Part shown: positions 27,377-37,804 of the stretch, piece by piece
How the letters are laid out: every line of letters begins with the position of its first letter
Position numbering within the stretch: the first letter of the stretch is position 1
Made by a program: the position numbers and the translations under genes
Notes under the pieces: model-generated
The model's database searches: none
Seen by the model: only the letters and a program-made list of their open reading frames with translations
Told to the model about the DNA's origin: nothing
Source of the DNA: Crocinitomicaceae bacterium
Lineage (GTDB): Bacteria > Bacteroidota > Bacteroidia > Flavobacteriales_D > Crocinitomicaceae
Length of the DNA: 64,000 nucleotides
Assembly (NCBI GenBank): GCA_016708105.1
Contig: JADJGJ010000004.1
Coordinates: forward strand, 365,638-429,637
Direction: 5' to 3'

Positions 27377-29154
27377 GTGCGCCCCGCATGAGCGGTAGCG
27401 CACCTGCCGCAAGCTATTCAAAAAGTTTAAAAGTGCAAATTAAATTTCAGAAAATGACGGAGCTTATTGCAAAATTAAATCTACCGCACTAAAAGGGACA
27501 AGTCAGGTGAAGTCCAAAGAACACAAGAAATTTTAATTAGTAGATGTAACAGGAATTGACGGAAGGAACACGCTCTTACCGGGGGAGGTCTTCAATGCTA
27601 CGAGTTAGCGATGAAGAAGTCAGCAGAGGTCATAGTACTTTAAGCAACGAGCTGTGCGAAAAATTGGAAAACACAGATGGTCTCACAAAAGAAGGAAGGA
27701 CTGAACGTAAATAGGTTTTCAATTTTGAATGGACTGAAATTTATTTCATAGCCACCGAAAACGAAAGCAGGAAAAGAACAAAATAAACCAAGAATGATTG
27801 CACAAGTTGTACATCCTTACAATCTTCAAAAAGCACTACAACAAATAGTGAAAAATGGAGGAAGTGCTGGCGTGGATAAAATCCCGACAGAAAAGCTGAC
27901 GGATAAATTCCGTGAGCAAAAACTTTCTTTACTTGAAGAATTGAAAAAAGGAGCGTACAAATCAAAACCCATTCTTGGGGTTGAGATTCCAAAGCCAAAC
28001 GGAAAAACACGTTTGTTAGGAATACCAACCACCACAGAGAGACTGCTCCAGCAAGCGGTTTCACAAGTGATAATGCCTTTGTTTGAGAAAGATTTTCACA
28101 AAGACAGTTATGGATTTCGTCCAAATAAAAATGCACGTAATGCAGTAGGCAAAGCGTGGCAAAATATCCACGACGGATTTCAGTATATTGTTGATGTAGA
28201 TTTGAAAAATTTCTTTGATGAAGTTGATCACTGCCTTTTACTAAATTTAATTTACCAAAAGTAAAATGCAGAAGTACACTTGCATTAATTCGCAAGTGGT
28301 TAAGAGCGCCTATACAAATCAAGGGCAAACTTTACAAACGCAGAAAAGGAGTTCCACAGGGAAGTCCGCTGAGTCCACTTTTGTCAAACATTTTGCTCCA
28401 CGAGTTGGACAAAGAACTAAACAAAAAAGGATTAAAGTTTGTAAGATACGCCGACGACTTTAGCATCTTTACCAAAACCGCAACACAAGCAAAATCAGTG
28501 AAGAAGGAAGTAGCTCAGTTTTTAAAAACAAAACTCCGCCTCACTATCAATGAAGAAAAAAGCGGCATCAAAAAACCCGTTCAATTTTCAATGCTTGGAT
28601 TTCGTTTTGTACCAACTTACATCAAAGGCGACAAAGGTAAATATCAATTGACGGTAGATGAAAAAGCATGGATCAGACTTAAACAAAAACTAAAATCAAT
28701 CACCCGAAAAACTTCACCACTCACATTTGCAGAACGCATTTCAAAAATAAATGAAGTACAACGAGGATGGCTCAATTATTTTCGAGGTACCAGTATTCAT
28801 GGAAAATTGCGTGACGCTGATTCGTGGTTAAGAAATCGTCTTCGCTATTGCATTTGGCACGATTGGAAAAAACCCGAGCGAAAGAGAAAGAATTTTATTC
28901 GTTTAGGAATTGACCACGATCACGCTTACGCGTGGAGCAGAACGAGAAAAGGTGGTTGGGCAGTTGCACAAAGCCCTATCTTGATCACTACAATTACGCT
29001 GAAACGCTTAAAACAAAAAGGCTACGATTCTTTGTTGGATGTTTATTTTAATCTAAACCCATCTCTTTGCGAACCGCCGTATGCGAGACCCGCTTGTACG
29101 GTGGTGTGAGAGCCTAACCCTATTCCCATTTGGGAGTAGGGCGGGCTACTCGAT
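27377..29154 (+). mobile_element. Group IIC-attC-type intron C with RT ORF, domain I altered
   Basis: Ends and the 3' half match intron A. Between about 27453 and 27508, however, some 55 unrelated nt replace roughly 210 nt of domain I found in the other copies. That should impair folding. The joined core GTTATGTGTG pairs with CACACATAAC at 30693-30702. Confidence 0.88.
27794..29109 (+). pseudogene. Group II intron reverse transcriptase, one frameshift
   Basis: The frame stops after NLIYQK at 28264, because the A-run in CCAAAAGTAAAATG has four As instead of the five in copy A. Everything after that, including GVPQGSPLSPLLSN, FVRYADD and an uninterrupted C-terminus (WHDWKKPERKRKNF onward), is open to 29109. 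This is the only copy with the C-terminal join intact, and it defines the complete protein at about 437 residues. Confidence 0.85.
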
Positions 29155-29164
29155 TATGTGTGGT

Positions 29165-30631
29165 TTAGTTGAGCTGGTTGATAATTAAAGTCATTCCTAC
29201 TTTTAGAATATCATGAATATAAGAATCCAGGTTGTTAGAAGTTCGCTCGCTGATACCTTCTAATGAGATAGTAAAGGGTTCAATATTAATTGGAATTAAG
29301 GTTTTATCTTCTTCATTTTCGTCGAGCTTTGAACTGTATTCCAAAAATGATCCAACAGCTAAAACATCATCTTCGTAACCATAATGGTGGACAGAAATAA
29401 TTAAATTATATCGAGCATTGTCAGGCAGTGTGAAGTGAATGCCGAACCAGCCACGAGGAAGATTTCTGTTAAAAAAATAGTCGTGGTTAGTTGCATACTT
29501 GGTTATTTGCCGTGTATGCCAAAAAAATTTATCTTCATTAGGTTTACAACTTTGAATACTAATTTTTGCAAAACTAATGAGGGAATCGAGTTCAACTTTA
29601 ATTCCACCAATAATGTCATATATGGCATCGAAAACGAGGTTCCTGTTAGTGGTAAGTTCCATTTCCCTTTTTGCTTTGCGCTCTGAAGCACTATGGGAAA
29701 CTTTTTCATTAAATATATTGGCCAGTTCGGATAGGCTGTTGAGTTTTTTCTCTGATTTAAAATTCAAAGCATTCTCAATACTTTTTTTCTGCTCTGTAGA
29801 AAAAAACGAAACCAAATCCTGCGGGTTACCAGTATCTGCATTTTCTAATGCCCTAATATAATCTGCTTTGTCGGATCGTTTAACGGTAAATGGAAGTAGT
29901 CCGTTCTTTATTAGGATTAAACTTGCTAATAGTCTTGCGATTCTGCCATTTCCGTCTTGAAAGGGATGAATTTGGGTAAATGCGTGATGCACCCATGCCG
30001 AAAGAATTATCGGGTTTGTTTCTTTTTCGGATTCAGTATTATAGATTTCTATTAGGTTGTCCATTTCACTTTCAACCTGTAATGGAGGACAGTATAAAAA
30101 TATCGTCCCGTCTTCTCGTCGTGGGTTATTCTCTGTTACTTTGAACTGACCTTTTAATAATGGAATCGAAACCCGTTGACCTAGCGTGTTAATCGCTTCC
30201 GTGTAATCTTGATGCTGAGTGATTAAATGGTGCAGTTCTTTTATAAAACTTTTTGTAAGAGCTCTATTCGACTTAACTAAATCAAATATAAAGTCCATGG
30301 CTTCAAAATGATCATGTAAATAAGCCATTAATTTTTTAGGAGGAATGTTTGTATCGTTGTGACTAATGTATGATTCGACAAATCCCTCCTTTATTAAAGT
30401 TTCAGTAATTCCTTCAGTTAAGTCATATAACTTTTCCACTATACCGGTTTCAATTGCATGCTGCCGTTTTAACTTTGTAAGGAATTCTTCGTAGCCATCT
30501 TTCCCCGATTCAAATTCTTTTCTTTTATTGTACCAGCTTGGGGCTAAATCATCGAATTTAGAAGTGTCCGATTCGTACCATGCCTCATTAATGATTATGG
30601 GTTTCCAAATTGCCTTATTTATATTTTCCAT
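29165..30631 (-). CDS. Fic-domain protein, probable AMP transferase
   Basis: Fic enzymes transfer AMP or similar groups to target proteins. The catalytic motif HPFQDGNGRIAR is at about residues 221-232, an exact match to HPFx(D/E)GNGRxxR. The preceding flap region is GTIFLYCPP. At 488 residues it has the long Fic form, with an N-terminal helical part and a C-terminal extension of unknown role. I could not find a convincing S/TxxxE(G/N) inhibitory motif by eye. It is the only gene between cores TTATGTGTG (29155) and CACACATAAC (to 30702). A toxin or signalling role is possible. Confidence 0.9.
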   Translation of the reverse strand: MENINKAIWKPIIINEAWYESDTSKFDDLAPSWYNKRKEFESGKDGYEEFLTKLKRQHAIETGIVEKLYDLTEGITETLIKEGFVESYISHNDTNIPPKKLMAYLHDHFEAMDFIFDLVKSNRALTKSFIKELHHLITQHQDYTEAINTLGQRVSIPLLKGQFKVTENNPRREDGTIFLYCPPLQVESEMDNLIEIYNTESEKETNPIILSAWVHHAFTQIHPFQDGNGRIARLLASLILIKNGLLPFTVKRSDKADYIRALENADTGNPQDLVSFFSTEQKKSIENALNFKSEKKLNSLSELANIFNEKVSHSASERKAKREMELTTNRNLVFDAIYDIIGGIKVELDSLISFAKISIQSCKPNEDKFFWHTRQITKYATNHDYFFNRNLPRGWFGIHFTLPDNARYNLIISVHHYGYEDDVLAVGSFLEYSSKLDENEEDKTLIPINIEPFTISLEGISERTSNNLDSYIHDILKVGMTLIINQLN

Positions 30632-30695
30632 ACTTTGAAATCAAAACTAAATGAAGTTAGTCATTTTATTCAAATGAGTTGAGTTATTAAATCAC

Positions 30696-30822
30696 ACATA
30701 ACGTTTGGCAGATTTGCGATGGGCGGGCTTTTTACCACTGAACTTTATGCGGAGCACAAAACTTTCGGCTACCACTAAACTGTCTGCGGAGCACGAAACC
30801 CCGCCTATTGCAAATGTGCTGT
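30696..30822 (-). repeat. attC site (type gamma), core split by intron D
   Basis: ACATAACGTTTGGCAGATTTGCGATGGGCGGG pairs with CCCCGCCTATTGCAAATGTGCTGT, with CTGCGGAGCAC repeats in the loop region. It is a clear long imperfect palindrome. The core is restored as GTTATGCCC across intron D. Confidence 0.88.
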
Positions 30823-31479
30823 GTGCGCCCCGCATGAGCGGTAGCGCACCCGCCGCAAGCTATTCAAAAAGTTTAAAATTGCAAATTAAATTTCAGAAAA
30901 GCAAACGGTGGGTGAAAAGTTTCCAGAGGATGAAAGTTCCTTAATTGCGGAAGTAACGTTCCGAAAATTTAGCAAGTCGCAAGGTGGTTGAGAGTGATCT
31001 CAGCACTGAAGGAAGCGAGACTGCAAAAGTTGGTACTGAAGAACATGAAGTACATAAGAGGCTAATTAAAATGGATGAGCAAGCACACCATTGTGAAGTC
31101 CAAAGAACACAAGAAATTTTAATTAGTAGATGTAACAGGAATTGACGGAAGGAACACGCTCTTACCGGGGAGGTCTTCAATGCTACGAGTTAGCGATGAA
31201 GAAGTCAGCAGAGGTCATAGTACTTTAAGCAACGAGCTGTGCGAAAAATTGGAAAACACAGATGGTCTCACAAAAGAAGGAAGGACTGAACGTAAGTTTT
31301 CGGGAAATAAACTTGAGAATGTTTCGACATAGCTCCTGATTAAAGTATCCGAATAAGATAGAATGGTGTAAAGAGCATTTTATCTGATGACTTACGAACC
31401 GCCGTATGCGAGACCCGCATGTACGGTGGTGTGAGAGGCGAACTCCGTCAGACGATTCTGGCGGAGCCGTCTACTCGAT
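30823..31479 (+). mobile_element. ORF-less group IIC-attC-type intron D (657 nt)
   Basis: It has the same architecture as intron B without the extra palindromes, so its domain V region (CCGCCGTATGCGAGACCCGC, then ATGTACGGTGGT) looks intact. Splicing would need an RT/maturase in trans. The joined flanks give GTTATGCCCA, pairing with TGGGCATAAC at 33311-33320. Confidence 0.88.
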
Positions 31480-31514
31480 TATGCCCAGTGCTTCTGTCGG
31501 TCGTGAGTGTCCAG

Positions 31515-33272
31515 TTAGCCATTTGATTGTGTCAATTCGTTAATAAGCCATTCATAATTTGCTCTTGCGTTAGAAATGATTTCTGTGAAAGAGTGATATG
31601 TCAAGTCCGTGGCGTTGTTTTGTTGTTTTATTTTTCCGCCTGTGTCTCCTCCAATTAGTTTTACAATAATTCTGTCGTTTGGAAACATTGTTGAAAGTTC
31701 GTCCCTGTAACGCTGTGCTTGGGCTTCGTCATTTCTTGTCAAAGTGTGAGATGGTCTTTTAAATTCAATTAAAAGTCGTTCACGATTAAAAGCCATTCCT
31801 AAAAATAGGTCGGGTCGTTTGTTTGCGTTTTCGCCTTTATAAATTTTGTCGCAAAGTTGTTCGCAAGCCTTTTTCAATGATTGGTTTGAAATGAAATGTG
31901 AATACTCATAACCAAAAACCCAAAGGTTGTTTGCAAGTGCTTGATGAACTGTTGCCTCTAATGTGTCTGGGCTGTCAACAAGAGTTTGAAGTTTGTCCAA
32001 AAATTTGGCTTTTGCTGATGCCTGTTGTGTCATCATTGTAATTTCGTAAAGTCCAAATTCGTTAAAAGCGTCTGCTAACTTTTCAATATGATGGTCGTCC
32101 GCTTGGTCAATATTTTCTAAAACCGCCCAATAATGCCCCTTTTCAAAAGCATCAATCATTACTGAAATAATCGTATCAATTTTGGTGTCGTCTTCAGTCC
32201 AAAATCTTTCAATAACTTTTTCAAGTGCCGCTTTCGCAAACTGCTGTCTAAACTCAGGAAGTTTTGATAAGTATGCATTAATCTTTTTTTGATGCCTTGC
32301 TTTTGCAAGTGTCATTTCTTGTTTGCAACCTTCTTGTAAACTGTCAACCATCCAACCTTGCAATGCTTCTTCAATTTCTTGTTTCAGTTTACTACTCTCA
32401 TTTATTTCGCCCCAGTCTGCGGTTGTGTCGTTTAATAAACAGTCTGCATTTACTTCAACGTGTAATCTTTTTTGAACCTTTTGTGGGATAAGTTCATTTT
32501 CTGATAAAAGGTTGTTTGGCTTGCCAACAACCTTTCCATCAACTCTATAATTTACTCCGTGATACTTATGTGCTTTGTCTGTAATTGTCGCAACTGCTGT
32601 AACTTTTTGACCATTTGAAAGTGTTATTTCCTTTTCAAATTTTTGTCCTGGAATATCCTTAACGCTAACTTCTTCTCCGTTTACAGTTACTGCAAAATCG
32701 TTTTCACGTAAATACTCTCTTGATAAAATTTGTTTCAGTTTTTCGGGATTAGGGAAAGTGAAATTTTGATTTATCCCTGTCAATGTAATTGTTGTTCCGT
32801 GGTCGTCCTTGTTGCAAGGAATAGAATTTATTGGCAATTCAATTGCTTCAAGGTCTTTGTCCTTGCCAAGTATGTCGTCTTTTGAAATTACAATTGTTGT
32901 TTCCTGTCCTCGTGCTTTTGTTTTTACTTCCATAAAACTTGCAATCATAAGTCCTGCAAATTTTCCGATACCTTTTCGTCCTTTTACTTTTCGTTTTCTG
33001 CCGTATGTGGTGTCGCCCTTTCGTGAAGTTCTGCTACTCGCAATTTTTAAATATTGTTCTCTAACTTCATTTGGTGTCATACCGTCCCCGTTGTCGGTGA
33101 TAATAATTTTTGAATGGTCAAATGGATTAGGAAAGTCAACCGAAACTTTTGCAGAGTCTGCGTCATAGCAATTGTCAACCAACTCTTTTATAGCTGCCTC
33201 AACAGAAGTATAACTCTCTCCCAGAATTTTAGTCAGTGCTGGGTCAACTTTAAATTTTGCTGCTTTGTCCAT
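31515..33272 (-). CDS. GHKL ATPase fused to Shedu-like nuclease domain
   Basis: The N-terminal third has the GHKL ATP-binding motifs: N-box ELVDNCYDAD (about residues 29-38), DNGDGM (about 61-66) and GRKGIGKFA (about 99-107). The C-terminal 150 residues resemble the Shedu/DUF4263 nuclease: WVFGYEYSHF, then RPDLFLG (about 486) and LLIEFKRPS (about 502), supplying D and ExK of a PD-(D/E)xK site. A helical linker joins them. Shedu proteins are anti-phage nucleases and GHKL modules often act as ATP-driven sensors or clamps. A defence role is inferred. It is a one-gene cassette. Confidence 0.75.
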   Translation of the reverse strand: MDKAAKFKVDPALTKILGESYTSVEAAIKELVDNCYDADSAKVSVDFPNPFDHSKIIITDNGDGMTPNEVREQYLKIASSRTSRKGDTTYGRKRKVKGRKGIGKFAGLMIASFMEVKTKARGQETTIVISKDDILGKDKDLEAIELPINSIPCNKDDHGTTITLTGINQNFTFPNPEKLKQILSREYLRENDFAVTVNGEEVSVKDIPGQKFEKEITLSNGQKVTAVATITDKAHKYHGVNYRVDGKVVGKPNNLLSENELIPQKVQKRLHVEVNADCLLNDTTADWGEINESSKLKQEIEEALQGWMVDSLQEGCKQEMTLAKARHQKKINAYLSKLPEFRQQFAKAALEKVIERFWTEDDTKIDTIISVMIDAFEKGHYWAVLENIDQADDHHIEKLADAFNEFGLYEITMMTQQASAKAKFLDKLQTLVDSPDTLEATVHQALANNLWVFGYEYSHFISNQSLKKACEQLCDKIYKGENANKRPDLFLGMAFNRERLLIEFKRPSHTLTRNDEAQAQRYRDELSTMFPNDRIIVKLIGGDTGGKIKQQNNATDLTYHSFTEIISNARANYEWLINELTQSNG

Positions 33273-33313
33273 AGGTCAAATGTTTGTTTGTTGCACGGTC
33301 GTCATAGCATTGG

Positions 33314-33447
33314 GCATAACGGTCCCACGCTTGGCGAAGGAGCCGATTTTTAAATTATTTTTTAATTGCGATTCAAGATCGTTTTGATTTCAATTATTCG
33401 TTTTTCGTTACCAAGATTTCGGCTCTTTTGCCAAACGTGTGTTATGC
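33314..33447 (-). repeat. Intact attC site (134 bp)
   Basis: This is an uninterrupted site. GCATAACGGTCCCACGCTTGGC pairs with GCCAAACGTGTGTTATGC, and GAGCCGA with TCGGCTC further in. On the minus strand it has the canonical GCATAACA ... CGTTATGC asymmetry. It is a good reference site for defining the array's attC consensus. Confidence 0.88.
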
Positions 33448-33561
33448 TGCCGCCTTTTGTTTTCTTCGGTTTGTTTTATCATGGCTTTTGTTTCTGTATA
33501 CTACCGTTTGACCAACAGATATTTGCAATTATAAAGCTTATTCTCTGTTAGCTGTTCGCTA

Positions 33562-34107
33562 TTAATTGGCAAATATTTTTGTCCAATTAAAGAAATCTAT
33601 AAACATAAACTCATTTTGTTTTATCGATTGCAATTCAGTAAGAAATTGAAAGTTTTTAATAACAATACTCTTATCTTCATTTTTAGCCAGTTCAATAAAT
33701 GGTAGAGATGGGGTTAACTCTATAGGAATGACGTCAGGCTTTTGTTCATTTATTTCATTGTTGGGTTTCTTTTGGGCTGAAAAATCAACATGAATTAAAT
33801 AATTTTGAACGCTTTCATTTTTGGTTTCTGAAAGAATAAAAGTTGGAAAGATAAAGTTTCCACCGCCAAAGTATCTATATTCTCCGTAAAGCTTTACTTT
33901 GCAATAATTGGAATTATTTTCTGATGAATCAATTTTAAAATGGCAACTTGTAACTCCTGTTCCAGCAATATAAAATAGTTGAATGTTTTTAAAATTCTCA
34001 ATTGACCGGTTAAAATGGAAGTTCAACTCAAAACTATCTCTTGCGGAGGATTGTCCAAAGATAAATAATGGAAAAAGGATAAATACTGATAATATTTTTG
34101 TTTTCAT
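33562..34107 (-). CDS. Hypothetical exported protein, cassette
   Basis: The 181-residue protein starts with a signal peptide (MKTKILSVFILFPLFIFGQ). It continues with beta-rich sequence (SFELNFHFNRSIENF, then YGEYRYFGGGNFIFPTF) and I do not recognise the family. It lies between cores GTTATGC (33441-33447) and GCATAAC (34157-34163), leaving about 110 bp non-coding on its left and 50 bp on its right. Nothing links it to the defence genes beyond being a cassette neighbour. Confidence 0.65.
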   Translation of the reverse strand: MKTKILSVFILFPLFIFGQSSARDSFELNFHFNRSIENFKNIQLFYIAGTGVTSCHFKIDSSENNSNYCKVKLYGEYRYFGGGNFIFPTFILSETKNESVQNYLIHVDFSAQKKPNNEINEQKPDVIPIELTPSLPFIELAKNEDKSIVIKNFQFLTELQSIKQNEFMFIDFFNWTKIFAN

Positions 34108-34156
34108 GGTCTTAGTATAATATTTTGCGAGTTTAGTGTGATTCTCTAACGGTGCG

Positions 34157-34343
34157 GCATAACGGACTACGCATAAAAGTAGTAGCGCAGCTTTGATTAA
34201 ATGTACTGAACTTAATGCTAACCCACCAAGCCGGACAAAAATATTTTTAATAAATTTCTGTGTTTAAAAATTTTTTGTGCGGCGCAGCTGCTATGAAACA
34301 CTGAAATTGGAGAACCTTAGCGCTATTACTTTTTATGCGGTGT
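34157..34343 (-). repeat. attC site (type beta), core split by intron E
   Basis: GCATAACGGACTACGCATAAAAGTAGTAGCGC pairs with GCGCTATTACTTTTTATGCGGTGT at the right end. It is a 187-bp imperfect palindrome, nearly the same as the intact site at 59457-59648. Confidence 0.88.
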
Positions 34344-36257
34344 GTGCGCCCCGCATGAGCGGTAGCGCACCCGCCGCAAGCTATTCAAAAAGTTTAAAAG
34401 TGCAAATTAAATTTCAGAAAAGCAAACGGTGGGTGAAAAGTTCCAGAGGATGAAAGTTCCTTAATTGCGGAAGTAACGTTCCGAAAATTTAGCAAGTCGC
34501 AAGGTGGTTGAGAGTGATCTCAGCACTGAAGGAAGCGAGCCTGCAAAAGTTGGTACTGAAGAACATGAAGTACATAAGAGGCTAATTAAAATGGATGAGC
34601 AAGCACACCATTGTGAAGTCCAAAGAACACAAGAAATTTTAATTAGTAGATGTAACAGGAATCGACGGAAGGAACACGCTCTTACCGGGGAGGTCTTCAA
34701 TGCTACGAGTTAGCGATGAAGAAGTCAGCAGAGGTCATAGTACTTTAAGCAACGAGCTGTGCGAAAAATTGGAAAACACAGATGGTCTCACAAAAGAAGG
34801 AAGGACTGAACGTAAATAGGTTTTCAATTTTGAATGGACTGAAATTTATTTCATAGCCACCGAAAACGAAAGCAGGAAAAGAACAAAATAAACCAAGAAT
34901 GATTGCACAAGTTGTACATCCTTACAATCTTCAAAAAGCACTACAACAAATAGTGAAAAATGGAGGAAGTGCTGGCGTGGATAAAATCCCGACAGAAAAG
35001 CTGACGGATAAATTCCGTGAGCAAAAACTTTCTTTACTTGAAGAATTGAAAAAAGGAGCGTACAAATCAAAACCCATTCTTGGGGTTGAGATTCCAAAGT
35101 CAAACGGAAAAACACGTTTGTTAGGAATACCAACCACCACAGAGAGACTGCTCCAGCAAGCGGTTTCACAAGTGATAATGCCTTTGTTTGAGAAAGATTT
35201 TCACAAAGACAGTTATGGATTTCGTCCAAATAAAAATGCACGTAATGCAGTAGGCAAAGCGTGGCAAAATATCCACGACGGATTTCAGTATATTGTTGAT
35301 GTAGATTTGAAAAATTTCTTTGATGAAGTTGATCACTGCCTTTTACTAAATTTAATTTACCAAAAGTAAAATGCAGAAGTACACTTGCATTAATCCGCAA
35401 GTGGTTAAGAGCGCCTATACAAATCAAGGGCAAACTTTACAAACGCAGAAAAGGAGTTCCACAGGGAAGTCCGCTGAGTCCACTTTTGTCAAACATTTTG
35501 CTCCACGAGTTGGACAAAGAACTAAACAAAAAAGGATTAAAATTTGTAAGATACGCCGACGACTTTAGCATCTTTACCAAAACCGCAACACAAGCAAAAT
35601 CAGTGAAGAAGGAAGTAGCTCAGTTTTTAAAACAAAACTCCGCCTCACTATCAATGAAGAAAAAAGCGGCATCAAAAAACCCGTTCAATTTTCAATGCTT
35701 GGATTTCGTTTTGTACCAACTTACATCAAAGGCGACAAAGGTAAATATCAATTGACGGTAGATGAAAAAGCATGGATCAGACTTAAACAAAAACTAAAAT
35801 CAATCACCCGAAAAACTTCACCACTCACATTTGCAGAACGCATTTCAAAAATAAATGAAGTACAACGAGGATGGCTCAATTATTTTCGAGGTACCAGTAT
35901 TCATGGAAAATTGCGTGACGCTGATTCGTGGTTAAGAAATCGTCTTCGCTATTGCATTTGGCACGATTGGAAAAACCCGAGCGAAAGAGAAAGAATTTTA
36001 TTCGTTTAGGAATTGACCACGATCACGCTTACGCGTGGAGCAGAACGAGAAAAGGTGGTTGGGCAGTTGCACAAAGCCCTATCTTGATCACTACAATTAC
36101 GCTGAAACGCTTAAAACAAAAAGGCTACGATTCTTTGTTGGATGTTTATTTTAATCTAAACCCATCTCTTTACGAACCGCCGTATGCGAGACCCGCTTGT
36201 ACGGTGGTGTGAGAGCCTAACCCTATTCCCATTTGGGAGTAGGGCGGGCTACTCGAT
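34344..36257 (+). mobile_element. Group IIC-attC-type intron E with RT ORF
   Basis: It is full length (1914 nt) with the GTGCGCC start, an uninterrupted domain V region and the CTCGAT end. The joined flanks give GTTATAGGC, which pairs with GCCTATAAC ending at 52023. It therefore marks the left end of the 15.8-kb defence cassette. Confidence 0.9.
34899..36212 (+). pseudogene. Group II intron reverse transcriptase, three frameshifts
   Basis: Relative to the full protein it is broken after NLIYQK (four-A run, as in copy C), in the run before CAAAACTCCGCC near 35630 (one A short), and after WHDWK near 35972 (one A short, as in copy A). All RT motifs including YADD remain. All three breaks are single-base homopolymer losses. 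Confidence 0.85.
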
Positions 36258-36493
36258 TATAGGCTGGCGTTCTTGTCTGTCGTGGGTTACAACCATTTTT
36301 ATGTCGTCCGTTTGTGTCATTTGTCGAGTGCTTTTTTGTCTGGCTTGTGTGTCGGGTGTTTTATTTTTTTTTGAAGCGTTGGAAATTTTTTAAAAACAAT
36401 TTTTCTTTTGTGTCGGCTTTGCAAGCTCTATTAAAAACTTGGGTCGAGTGTAGGCTTGTGCGATTTTTAATTGTGCTTGCAAATTGAGTTGGC
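36258..36493. other. Left gene-free end of the 15.8-kb cassette
   Basis: No gene was seen. It holds the hairpin at 36418-36483 and, just right of it, ATTGTGCTTGCAAATTG, which recurs at 47552-47568 between the Wadjet and DUF262 genes. Confidence 0.6.
36418..36483. repeat. attC-like hairpin without core (Hc)
   Basis: Arms 36418-36437 and 36464-36483 are perfectly complementary (9 + 8 bp) with bulges TCT and TGT, as in Hb. It lies ten bp beyond the end of mkoB and might also serve as its terminator. Confidence 0.8.
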
Positions 36494-37804
36494 TCATAGT
36501 TTTAGTGAATATTCTTTTGCTACTTGTTCCCATTTCTTAGATACGTCTTTTGAAATTAAAAGAGATTCTTCATTAGCAACTTGTTGTCTTTCGTTTTTAC
36601 CAAATGACAAAAAGTTAAAACTTCCGTGTATGTAATACTCGTTGTCTTTGATAACAAGTTTTCTGTGCGTTCCTGTCAGCCTTGATTGAATTTCTGCAAA
36701 GTGTGTCGGCAAGTGAATAAGTTTAAACTTGTCCTTGTGTTGCTTTTGTAATTCTTCAACTTTTCTCAATGTATAAATGTCGTGTTCGTCTTTTTCACTA
36801 ATTCCGTAAAGTATTGTTAGTTGTTTTTTGTCTTTCAAAAGCTTTTCAAAAAGCGGAATGTATTCTTGTGTTGCTCTTTTTATCCAAGGGCTTTCAATCA
36901 GAATTTTTTCTTTTACGTTATTCAACGCCTCAATAAATTTCTGTTTAGTTTCCCAAATTGTCAAAGTGCTTAAATCGTCTGTTTGTGATTGAACTTTTGG
37001 TTCTTCGTGAATTATGGTAATTTCTTCAAATTCTGTCCTTTCAGAACTACTAAGCGAATAAATGTAATGACGATATTCAGAATTGAATTTGGAAGTCAAA
37101 CTTTTGATTTCTTTTAGCGTTTCAAAATTCCTAACTTCTAATTTTGGTTCTTGATTGCTTTTTCTGTCAGGAATGTATTCTATGAGCCAAAAATTACACC
37201 AATCGTTAGAGTCGTATTTTATGTCGTCAGAAGCGAAGCTTATCAAATACGCCTTGTTTTCATTGTCTTGTTTATAAGTGTCTGCCAACTGCTGAAATTT
37301 GCCTTCAATAAGTTCGGGGTTTCGGTTTGACAGTTTAACTTCTGGGTCTAAACTTTTCAGTAGTTTCTTTTCAGTTCTGTTTTGTCGTGCCGACATTATT
37401 TCACCCGAAATTCCGTCAATCAAAAACTCAAATTCTTCTTTTTCTTCAATACGAAGTATTTTTTCGTCTTGAATAAATTTTTCGCCTTCTTCTGTTACAA
37501 TCCACTTTTCAGAAACCAAATCAACAAGACCTTTTTCACGTAACGTAAACAATTCACGCAAAACAAATTCGTCTGTTTGTCCCAAACCTAAAAACGTAAA
37601 TAATTTGTCTTGTGATGAAAAACCTGCTTGAATTGCACGCAAAAGCACATTGTAAACTTTTACCAAAGAGCCGTCTGGCTGCTTGTTTACAAGCACGTCT
37701 AATCTAATTTTCCGAACAGGGTAGCTAAACTGAATTAATTCGTTCAGTCTGTAACCTGTTGGGGCTTTATCTTTTAGTTGTTTATATGCTTCTTCCTCTG
37801 TCAT
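36494..37804 (-). CDS. mkoB: PLD-family nuclease, Mokosh type I MkoB-like
   Basis: Near residues 378-396 the protein has HRKLVIKDNEYYIHGSFNF, a phospholipase-D-type HxK-x4-D site followed by GSxN. The N-terminal 120 residues look like winged-helix segments. Its start overlaps the stop of the kinase-helicase gene by 4 bp (ATGA), so the two are translationally coupled. A kinase-helicase plus PLD pair is the published composition of Mokosh type I anti-phage systems. I assign it on that basis. One PLD motif is visible, so the active enzyme may be a dimer. Confidence 0.8.
   Translation of the reverse strand: MTEEEAYKQLKDKAPTGYRLNELIQFSYPVRKIRLDVLVNKQPDGSLVKVYNVLLRAIQAGFSSQDKLFTFLGLGQTDEFVLRELFTLREKGLVDLVSEKWIVTEEGEKFIQDEKILRIEEKEEFEFLIDGISGEIMSARQNRTEKKLLKSLDPEVKLSNRNPELIEGKFQQLADTYKQDNENKAYLISFASDDIKYDSNDWCNFWLIEYIPDRKSNQEPKLEVRNFETLKEIKSLTSKFNSEYRHYIYSLSSSERTEFEEITIIHEEPKVQSQTDDLSTLTIWETKQKFIEALNNVKEKILIESPWIKRATQEYIPLFEKLLKDKKQLTILYGISEKDEHDIYTLRKVEELQKQHKDKFKLIHLPTHFAEIQSRLTGTHRKLVIKDNEYYIHGSFNFLSFGKNERQQVANEESLLISKDVSKKWEQVAKEYSLKL

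Noticed and set aside
30705..30944. A 79-residue + frame (and a similar one at 52101)
   Set aside because: It reads through an attC palindrome into an intron 5' end; its similarity between sites reflects the repeated DNA, not a protein.
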